NCBI GenBank assembly: GCA_030614245.1
Contig: JAUWKK010000197.1
Span: 1-5,765, forward strand
Direction: 5' to 3'
DNA: 5,765 nucleotides
Source: Planctomycetota bacterium
GTDB lineage: Bacteria > Planctomycetota > PUPC01 > JABMSA01 > JAUWKK01
The position numbers and the translations under genes are program-made. Numbering within the stretch: position 1 is the stretch's first letter; the number at the start of each line of letters is the position of its first letter. The notes under the pieces are model-generated. The model was not told where the DNA came from. It saw only the letters and a program-made list of their open reading frames with translations, and searched no databases. Shown in pieces: positions 1 to 5,015 of the stretch.

Positions 1-1
1 C

Positions 2-934
2 GACGCGCTGCTGCCGATCCGGTACGACGATGACGACAGCCCCGTGAAGGTGCGATCCGAGACGCGTGAGAAGATCCGCAGTAAACTTCGCGCCGGCGAA
101 CTCGAAGACCGCGAGCTCGAGATCAGCGTGGAGGACAAGCCGAGCATCGAAGTCGTATCGAATGCGAGCATCGAGCAGGTGGGCGTGGACTTGCAGAGCG
201 CCTTCGAGCGGATGCTGCCGACGCGGGAGATCACGCGCAAGCTCAGGATCAGGGAGGCGCGCCGCGTGCTCGAAGACCAGGAAGCCGAGCGCATGATCGA
301 CCGCGAAGAAGTGCACCGCGAGGCCGTCGAACGCACCGAGAATACGGGCATAATCGTCCTGGACGAGATCGACAAGATCGCCGGCCCGACGAGCGGCAAA
401 GGGCACGGGCCCGACGTCTCGCGCGAAGGCGTGCAGCGCGACCTGCTGCCGATTGTCGAGGGCTCCTCGGTGCCCACTCGCTATGGACGCGTTCGCACCG
501 ACCACATCCTGTTCATCGCCGCGGGCGCGTTTCACATGTCGAAGCCATCGGACTTGATCCCCGAGCTGCAGGGGCGGTTCCCCATCCGCGTCGAACTCTC
601 GGAACTCGGCCGGGATGATTTCGTCCGAATCCTCACCGAGCCGGAAAACGCTCTCATCAAGCAATACGAGGCCCTGATGCAGACCGAAGACGTCGCGGTG
701 GAGTTCGACGCGACTGCCATTGATGAGATCGCCCGGATTGCCGCAGTGGTGAACGAGCGGATGCAGGACATAGGCGCCAGACGCCTGCACACCGTAATGG
801 AGAAGCTGCTCGAGGAGATTTCGTTCAATGCGCCCGAGATGTCGGGACAGACCGTCCGCCTCGACGCAGCCACGGTGACGGAGAAGCTCAAGGACATCGC
901 CGAGGACGAGGACCTGAGCAGATATATTCTGTGA
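2..934 (+). CDS. hslU: HslU, ATPase subunit of the HslUV (ClpYQ) protease, C-terminal part
   Basis: This is the AAA+ unfoldase that feeds substrates into the HslV peptidase in the cytoplasm. The frame is open from base 2, so the gene starts upstream of the window; 310 residues are visible against about 440 in the family, and the N-terminal Walker A loop is missing. The visible part begins in the I-domain, which is charged and helical (roughly residues 1-110). Next come Walker B with the DEID box (IIVLDEIDKI, about residues 117-126, bases 350-379), the sensor 1 region (HILFIAAGAFH), the PELQGRFPIRVEL arginine-finger segment, and the sensor 2 stretch IGARRLHTVMEKLLEE. The protein ends in DEDLSRYIL, the conserved tail that docks into HslV. 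The stop is TGA at 932-934. hslV is usually just upstream, but that region is not in the window. The gene looks intact as far as visible and converges with the PilZ gene. Identification is by recognised family motifs and is near certain. Confidence 0.97.
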   Translation, partial: DALLPIRYDDDDSPVKVRSETREKIRSKLRAGELEDRELEISVEDKPSIEVVSNASIEQVGVDLQSAFERMLPTREITRKLRIREARRVLEDQEAERMIDREEVHREAVERTENTGIIVLDEIDKIAGPTSGKGHGPDVSREGVQRDLLPIVEGSSVPTRYGRVRTDHILFIAAGAFHMSKPSDLIPELQGRFPIRVELSELGRDDFVRILTEPENALIKQYEALMQTEDVAVEFDATAIDEIARIAAVVNERMQDIGARRLHTVMEKLLEEISFNAPEMSGQTVRLDAATVTEKLKDIAEDEDLSRYIL

Positions 935-940
935 TCAAAC

Positions 941-990
941 CGTACCCACGGCGTTGCCGTGGGCTATTCTATTTCGCCCCTTACGGGGCT
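941..990. repeat. Tandem GC-rich hairpins, probable REP-type intergenic repeat, possible terminator
   Basis: Two perfect hairpins stand close together 11 bases after the hslU stop. The first is an 8-bp stem, CCCACGGC (945-952) with GCCGTGGG (956-963) and loop GTT. The second is a 5-bp stem, GCCCC (976-980) with GGGGC (985-989) and loop TTAC. They are separated by an AT-rich link, CTATTCTATTTC. This architecture resembles REP (repetitive extragenic palindromic) elements spread by IS200-like RAYT transposases. Similar hairpin pairs are, from memory, common in several environmental phyla. No transposase is in the window. The position between convergent genes means it could also stop transcription from either side, though no good T-run follows the stems. 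Confidence 0.6.
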
Positions 991-1159
991 GCAAGCCAAT
1001 GCCGGTATTCTCACCAGGCCAAGCACATGCTTCATGTCGGCATCCAGACCCTCTTATCTGCGTTCATCTGTGGTTCCACTCCTTCCACAGGCGTGCCGTA
1101 GCTCCGCTCATCACAAGCGGTGCCGAACAACGCAACCAGTTCAGTGACGGGGGAATAGG
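991..1159. other. Intergenic remainder between convergent hslU and the PilZ gene, no gene seen
   Basis: No convincing coding region is present. Short open frames on the plus strand run through the hairpin repeat and lack a ribosome binding site or recognisable protein character. Small features seen here: a short palindrome AAGCACATGCTT (1021-1032), a stretch with the five-base word ATCTG repeated ten bases apart (1056-1073), and a weak hairpin CCGCT/AGCGG (1104-1120) beyond the PilZ stop. The last has no T-run, so it is a poor terminator for the PilZ gene. Confidence 0.5.
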
Positions 1160-1549
1160 CTACTTCTCGTCAACGAGCCAGAAGTCGTAGCCAGTCCTGA
1201 TGTTGGGGCGATGATCGAACCTGACTGCTACGCCCCACAGGGCGTCGTCGGGGTTCGCGTCCTTTTCCTGCACTATTTCATCGATACGCAGCACGCGCGC
1301 ACTGGCAGTAAGTGCAAGGGGTGCGGCGGAATCCTCAGTCGAGCCGGGGATCGCGATGCGCACGGAGACCTTGGATGCCTCGCGCAGGCCCCAAGCCGTG
1401 TTGGTGTGGAAATAGACACCGCCCGAGCTGACGTTCTGTGTTATCCCGCTGCACGGAACTGGGGTGCCGTACGCCGAGACCGGGGCGAATTCCAGCTGGA
1501 ACTGAATGTCCTTGCGCGGGTCCTTGCGCCGTTCCATTTCTGCTGTCAT
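1160..1549 (-). CDS. PilZ-domain protein, probable c-di-GMP receptor
   Basis: A 129-residue single-domain protein. The two signature c-di-GMP binding motifs of the PilZ family are present: an arginine cluster near the N-terminus (ERRKDPRKDI, with R8 and R12 forming RxxxR) and NVSSGG at residues 39-44, fitting [D/N]xSxxG. Between and after them the sequence alternates hydrophobic strands (SVRIAIP, SARVLRID, GVAVRFD) as expected for the PilZ beta-barrel. No signal peptide or membrane segment is seen, so it is cytoplasmic. The ATG at 1549 is chosen because GGAG lies 9 nt upstream (1562-1559); the inner ATG at 1537 has no such site. The stop is TAG. It is transcribed alone, from a strong sigma-54-type promoter (1611-1626). 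It probably acts as a c-di-GMP effector for surface or exopolysaccharide functions, but the partner cannot be read from the sequence. Confidence 0.88.
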   Translation of the reverse strand: MTAEMERRKDPRKDIQFQLEFAPVSAYGTPVPCSGITQNVSSGGVYFHTNTAWGLREASKVSVRIAIPGSTEDSAAPLALTASARVLRIDEIVQEKDANPDDALWGVAVRFDHRPNIRTGYDFWLVDEK

Positions 1550-1896
1550 CCGCTACCACTCCGCTGAAATTGCAGAACTATCGTCTCCGTCTTTATAATA
1601 AGGGGAAGGGTGCAATTGTTGTGCCATTTACGGGAAATATTGGCGAAAGATTAGACCGGTCGCCGTATTCCATTGATAACGCACGATTTACGGCGTCTTG
1701 ACAGCCTGGATACCAGAACGGCCATCCTTGCCGGATTTTGCGACATGTTGCCTGAATACAACACCCCAATGGGTCGAAGAGCCGCGATTAGTACTCGAAC
1801 TAGTTAGTTGGCAGGAGATTACACAAGAGTCGCTTTTTTTGAACATGCATGTCGGCTTTTTGCAACAGTTCCGTCTGAAACCATAGCCGCTCAGCG
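1550..1896. other. 347-bp gene-free region upstream of the PilZ gene and downstream of the EpsI gene
   Basis: The region is less GC-rich than its surroundings and holds the sigma-54 promoter. Open frames on the plus strand here start from TTG or GTG-type codons, have no ribosome binding site and resemble no family I know. Other visible elements are a direct repeat ATTTACGG at 1626-1633 and 1686-1693, an 8-base palindrome GACCGGTC (1654-1661), a 10-base palindrome ACATGCATGT (1843-1852) flanked by two similar T-rich words, and TATAAT at 1594-1599 without a good -35 partner. No clear terminator for the EpsI operon is seen. Enhancer sites for a sigma-54 activator would be expected in this stretch. 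Confidence 0.5.
1611..1626 (-). promoter_or_regulatory. Sigma-54 (RpoN) -24/-12 promoter of the PilZ gene
   Basis: Read on the minus strand the site is TGGCACAACAATTGCA. It matches the sigma-54 consensus TGGCACG-N4-TTGCA at every defined base except the seventh (A for G), with exact spacing between the GG and GC elements. Transcription would start near 1600, leaving a leader of about 50 nt before the PilZ ATG at 1549. It lies in an AT-richer gene-free region and points the right way. By family knowledge, such a promoter needs an ATP-dependent enhancer-binding activator, whose gene is not in this window. Confidence 0.8.
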
Positions 1897-2607
1897 CTAC
1901 GGCAAAGCACGCATCACGTAAGGAAACATAAGTTGCATCACTTCCTTACACCGTGCGCGCGCTTCAAGCATTTCCCGCTCGCCTCCCGGAGCCGCCACCA
2001 TCGTGCTCGTCTTGACCAGAGCGTTCGTGCTCCTGCCGCTCGCGAGATTCGACATCAGCATGTCCCACTCGTGCTGGACGTAGTTGGGTGTTACCTTTTG
2101 ACTGCACTTGTAGAAAAAGTGAACCAGGGTTATGCCCTTATCGCTGGAGAGGACCAGTTCGACGACTTCGAGGTCGATTGTATCTCCAAGCGGCATGTCG
2201 GGGGGCAACTCTCCTGCATCCGGGCTGATTTCGGATGTGTCTCTTGGGAGCCGCACGGGGTACTTGACGACATTGCGACAGGTGATTTCCCGCCCGCCGC
2301 CGACCATGCACTCTTCCGGTGCGTGGACGGCCGTACGGTCGTCCATAGCAAAGACAACGCTGAAGATAACATCCCGCACGCCGCTCTTGCTGAACGCGCG
2401 CTCGAGCACGTCGGTTGTCCGGAGTGTATCTGTTACTGGTTTGGACACGGGTAGATCGACCCCCGACCACCCTCCCACCTCCGAGGGCAGCAGGCGCCTG
2501 GCGTAGAGCTGCTTGTTGCCGTCGAGCTGCGCCATTCCATAGTACCACGCGGCCGACACCGTGATACCGAGCACTATGATGACTACCCAATGGCGTTTGG
2601 TTATCAT
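1897..2607 (-). CDS. epsI: EpsI-family protein (exosortase-associated, DUF3485 type)
   Basis: A 236-residue protein with one N-terminal membrane anchor or signal-anchor (about residues 7-25, VVIIVLGITVSAAWYYG) and an extracytoplasmic domain. EpsI features are visible: the segment after the anchor with P-x-x-VGGW (about 41-47), the motif HAPEECMVGGG (95-105) matching the family's H-x-P-E-x-C-x-x-G box, the strand LVHFFYKC, and the late GRSTNALVKTST segment. EpsI proteins accompany exosortases as a separate gene or as a fused C-terminal domain, and are needed for exopolysaccharide or sorting functions; their exact biochemistry is unsettled. Here it is a separate gene. The start at 2607 is chosen over longer in-frame extensions: its ATG overlaps the exosortase stop (ATGA) and has GAGGAGG just upstream. 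The stop is TAG, with a TGA two codons later. It is the last gene of the operon. Confidence 0.88.
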   Translation of the reverse strand: MITKRHWVVIIVLGITVSAAWYYGMAQLDGNKQLYARRLLPSEVGGWSGVDLPVSKPVTDTLRTTDVLERAFSKSGVRDVIFSVVFAMDDRTAVHAPEECMVGGGREITCRNVVKYPVRLPRDTSEISPDAGELPPDMPLGDTIDLEVVELVLSSDKGITLVHFFYKCSQKVTPNYVQHEWDMLMSNLASGRSTNALVKTSTMVAAPGGEREMLEARARCKEVMQLMFPYVMRALP

Positions 2608-3530
2608 TTCGCCTCCTCGCCGGCCGGTTGCGGCTTCGGCCCGATCCTTGCCAGGAGCTTCTCGAACGAGAAAAGCACCACAAAAGCGATGATGTAAACG
2701 AGGATACCGGTGATGTCGTGCATGGTTCCCCATTCGCCCGTCAGGCCCCCCAGGCCGAGTTTCTCAAGGTAGTTTATCTTCACGGCCACGGCGCTGTTCC
2801 AATGCAGCGCGATGAGGGTAATGAGCAGTATCCGTGCAAGGTTTGCAATAAATGCGGCGGGGATGGACACGGCAAACAGCGCCAGCCGCTTCCAGAGCGT
2901 TACGTCGGTGACGTATGCAAAAAGCGCACCGAAGGCGATCAAGGCGATAAGTGACCGCAGCCCGCTGCAGACGGAGCCGACGACCAGCTCATCCACCTCG
3001 CCGTCGCTGCGAACGAACGTCATCTTGCTGCCCTCCTGGACGATCCCGTAGTCGAGCCAGTTGAGGATTCGTACGGAGCTGCTCCCGGCGAGCATCTTCA
3101 TCCGGAAGCTCACCTTGTTCACGAATTGAGTGGGCGCGGGCACCATTACGACCAGGAACAGCAGCGGGAAGAGCACCTTCCAGGTGACCTTGCGTCCCCA
3201 GAGGTAAAGCACGAGCCCCAGCAGCACAACGATGAGCGAGACGCCCGAGAGCACGTTGATGCGCGAGAAAGCTCCGGCTATCCGCATCAGGCAGCCGAAG
3301 ATCAGGATCGCCAGCCCGCCGTTCCACGGCCGTGGCGACAGCTTCGACAACTCCTCGCGCATCCTATAGACAAGATAGATCGAGATCGGCGGGATGAGAT
3401 AGCCGTGGGAGTAGTAGCCGTCTTTCAGATCCCATTTGCCCTTGAAATCAAGCGCGACGTGAAAGAACGCTCCACCCATGAGCAGCGCTATTATCAACAG
3501 CCCCGAATGTCGCCGCAAAGCATCTGTCAT
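2604..3530 (-). CDS. Exosortase, membrane cysteine transpeptidase/protease for C-terminal sorting signals
   Basis: A 308-residue multi-pass membrane protein with about seven to eight hydrophobic segments. It carries the exosortase catalytic triad in order: Cys188 in VCSGLRSL, Arg233 in NLARILLI, and His271 in MHDITGILVY. An early conserved segment, DGYYSHGYLIPPISIYLVYR, is also typical of the family. Exosortases recognise short C-terminal sorting signals (PEP-CTERM and relatives) on secreted proteins and process them at the membrane, usually in exopolysaccharide-producing bacteria. The subtype cannot be assigned. The start at 3530 is preferred because GGAG lies 7 nt upstream (3541-3538); the upstream ATG at 3551 has only a purine run 2 nt away, and the ATG at 3599 would add hydrophilic residues unlike the family. 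It ends in TGA overlapping the EpsI start. It lies 95 nt after the glycosyltransferase gene, likely in the same operon. Confidence 0.93.
   Translation of the reverse strand: MTDALRRHSGLLIIALLMGGAFFHVALDFKGKWDLKDGYYSHGYLIPPISIYLVYRMREELSKLSPRPWNGGLAILIFGCLMRIAGAFSRINVLSGVSLIVVLLGLVLYLWGRKVTWKVLFPLLFLVVMVPAPTQFVNKVSFRMKMLAGSSSVRILNWLDYGIVQEGSKMTFVRSDGEVDELVVGSVCSGLRSLIALIAFGALFAYVTDVTLWKRLALFAVSIPAAFIANLARILLITLIALHWNSAVAVKINYLEKLGLGGLTGEWGTMHDITGILVYIIAFVVLFSFEKLLARIGPKPQPAGEEAK
2612..2618 (-). promoter_or_regulatory. Strong ribosome binding site that fixes the EpsI start
   Basis: GAGGAGG on the minus strand ends 4 nt before the ATG at 2607-2605. It lies inside the last codons of the exosortase gene, and the start codon overlaps the exosortase TGA. 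The pair is therefore expected to be translationally coupled. This rules out the much longer reading frame that continues upstream into the exosortase gene in another frame. Confidence 0.85.
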
Positions 3531-3625
3531 TCGCTGACTCCGGAGGACCATTCTCCAGGGTTCATCAATATCTGCACACCCTGCCGGCTGCGGATGCACG
3601 CATACAGTCTCTACTTAGTATTCTA
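3531..3625 (-). other. Intercistronic spacer between the glycosyltransferase and exosortase genes
   Basis: This 95-nt gap is the longest in the operon. Its start is AT-rich and carries repeated TAG triplets just after the glycosyltransferase stop. A small hairpin with a 5-bp stem, TAGTA/TACTA and loop GAA on the minus strand (3628-3616), covers the stop codons. The end holds the exosortase ribosome binding site GGAG (3541-3538). No promoter of recognisable type is seen, so co-transcription is assumed. Confidence 0.5.
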
Positions 3626-4783
3626 CTACTTATTTGGATTATCGTCAACTTCGTGCGGCGGTTCCACAGCCGGCAATTCTTTAGTTTCCGCGTCGTCGGG
3701 GGCTGAATCGTCCGGTTCGAGCGTCTCGATGGGGCCGCTGGGCGCCGACGCGGCCGGCAGAAACGGTTCAGCAGTGGCCTCGGGGGCGGCGGAGGCCGGC
3801 GGGGGCGGTATTTCGGCGCGGCCGACGCGGTCCCACGTCACCTTCTGTGAGCCGCGCAGATAGCGAACTAAGCCCCACAGCAGGCCGATGTTCATCCCCA
3901 CGAGCACGTGGGGAACCTTGCACAGACGCCCCATCAAGCTGCTGGGCTCTCCGAAATGGCCCGCTACTACGGCTGCATAGAACAGAATGTGCATACCCAG
4001 GAGCACCGTGTAGGTCGGCGCCGTCACAAGGGCGATGTTCACCGCCAGCAGGCCGATCATAGCAATAGGCACCGACCAGCGGAATATCTTGTGCGACCAG
4101 AACGAGAACGCGATCGCCCCGTTGAGCGGATTGAGCATCGGCCGCAGCATCACCGCCGCCTGCCAGTTGCCCGCGGCAATCCGCCGGCGGCGCACCAGTT
4201 CGCCGTGCAGAGTCCCGGTCGTATGCTCGTCGGCCATTGTCTCGGGATCATAGACGATCCGGTAGCCCTTCGACCTGATGAGCATCGGGATGACGAAATC
4301 GTCGACGATCGTGTCGTCCGGGATCGGCGTGAAGAGCTCCTTCCTGACCGCATACAGGCCGCCGTTCGAGCCGAGGACGAGGCCCAGCTTGTTCTCCATG
4401 AACTTCAGCATCACCTCGTAACGCCAGTACAGGCTTTCGCTCTCGATTTCGCCGCCCGGGCCCGTCAGGTGAAGTTCGCCGCAGACGGCACCCACTTTCT
4501 CGTCGCTGAAATGCCGTACCAGCGCCTTGATCGCATCGGGCTTATACATCGTGTTCGCATCCGAGAGCACGACGATCTGCGAACGGGCCATCTCGACTAT
4601 CTGGTTCATACGCGCGGGCGTGCCGTGACGCTCGCCGTCGGCCAGCAGCTTCACTCGCTCCGAAGCGTACCGCCGCACGATCTCGTCGGTCCGGTCGTCC
4701 GAACCGTCCGAAATCACGATTATCTCGAGCTTCTCGGACGGATAGTCCAGTGCCAGGCAGTTCAGCAGCTTCTGCTCGATCAC
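3626..4783 (-). CDS. Membrane glycosyltransferase family 2, catalytic and C-terminal part (downstream of an in-frame amber codon)
   Basis: This is the bulk of a GT2 polysaccharide glycosyltransferase. The coordinates begin at a GTG (4783) two codons after an internal TAG. Numbered from that GTG: nucleotide-sugar binding SDGSDDRTDE (25-34), the DxD-like metal site SDAN (74-77), the acceptor region GSNGGLYAVR (138-147), the DD pair of TIVDDFVIP (158-166), and RRRRIAAGNWQ (198-208) in the place of the QxxRW box of processive synthases. About three membrane segments follow (roughly 223-251, 257-275 and 291-309), then a disordered Pro/Ala/Glu-rich tail of about 60 residues. The first catalytic strand and the N-terminal anchor are encoded by 4787-4996 in the same frame, so the natural product would be 456 residues. 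No good ribosome binding site precedes the GTG, so independent translation is doubtful, and a protein starting here would lack the first strand of the fold. The gene ends in tandem TAG TAG. Confidence 0.85.
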   Translation of the reverse strand: MIEQKLLNCLALDYPSEKLEIIVISDGSDDRTDEIVRRYASERVKLLADGERHGTPARMNQIVEMARSQIVVLSDANTMYKPDAIKALVRHFSDEKVGAVCGELHLTGPGGEIESESLYWRYEVMLKFMENKLGLVLGSNGGLYAVRKELFTPIPDDTIVDDFVIPMLIRSKGYRIVYDPETMADEHTTGTLHGELVRRRRIAAGNWQAAVMLRPMLNPLNGAIAFSFWSHKIFRWSVPIAMIGLLAVNIALVTAPTYTVLLGMHILFYAAVVAGHFGEPSSLMGRLCKVPHVLVGMNIGLLWGLVRYLRGSQKVTWDRVGRAEIPPPPASAAPEATAEPFLPAASAPSGPIETLEPDDSAPDDAETKELPAVEPPHEVDDNPNK

Positions 4784-4786
4784 GCC

Positions 4787-4789
4787 CTA
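4787..4789 (-). other. In-frame amber codon within the glycosyltransferase gene
   Basis: On the minus strand the codons are TAT AAC GAA TAG GGC GTG ATC GAG. The frame is identical before and after the TAG, and both sides match one continuous GT2 sequence. A single G-to-T change from GAG would explain it, since the family typically has a second acidic residue here (AYNEE). Together the two halves make a 457-codon frame from 4996 to 3626. Confidence 0.9.
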
Positions 4790-4996
4790 TTCGTTATAGG
4801 CCGACAGGCCCAGCGTCACATTCGGCAGCTCGAATTCCAGCTCGCGCCGGCGGCGCTCGCCGCGCTGGAAGACGTACATCAGGTCGCGCTTCGTCTGCAC
4901 GAGGCTCGACAGCACAAAGAGTATCAGCGGATAGCCCACGTAGACGTAAAAGATGAACGCCGCCAGCAGCCAGAAAATGATTTTCAGAATGATCAT
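4787..4996 (-). CDS. N-terminal fragment of the family 2 glycosyltransferase, cut by a TAG codon
   Basis: Sixty-nine residues: a hydrophobic anchor (about residues 2-33, with aromatic-rich FWLLAAFIFYVYVGYP), a basic cytoplasmic linker (QRGERRRRELEF), and the first strand of the GT-A fold, NVTLGLSAYNE. It stops at TAG (4789-4787). The next codons continue in the same frame as GVIEQKLLNCL, which is how GT2 enzymes usually go on after AYNE(E). The fragment is therefore the start of the downstream gene, not an independent small protein. The ATG at 4996 lies 19 nt after the asparagine synthase stop; the ribosome binding site is weak. As it stands this is either a nonsense-mutated pseudogene or a base error in the sequence. 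Confidence 0.85.
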   Translation of the reverse strand: MIILKIIFWLLAAFIFYVYVGYPLILFVLSSLVQTKRDLMYVFQRGERRRRELEFELPNVTLGLSAYNE

Positions 4997-5015
4997 GTCT
5001 TGCTATTCCATAGAA

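Noticed and set aside
954..1190. Plus-strand open frames of 62 and 78 residues after hslU
   Set aside because: They translate the palindromic repeat, overlap the end of the PilZ gene and lack a ribosome binding site.
1570..1599. Sigma-70 promoter on the plus strand (TTGCAG, 18 bases, TATAAT)
   Set aside because: The -35 matches only three of six bases and no gene follows on that strand; the sigma-54 site on the other strand is far stronger.
1698..1886. Small plus-strand gene in the PilZ-EpsI gap
   Set aside because: It starts at TTG without a ribosome binding site and has no recognisable motif; TTGACA at 1698-1703 has no -10 partner.
4784..4996. A frameshift splitting the glycosyltransferase
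   Set aside because: Both halves are in the same frame with only a TAG codon between them; no insertion or deletion is needed.
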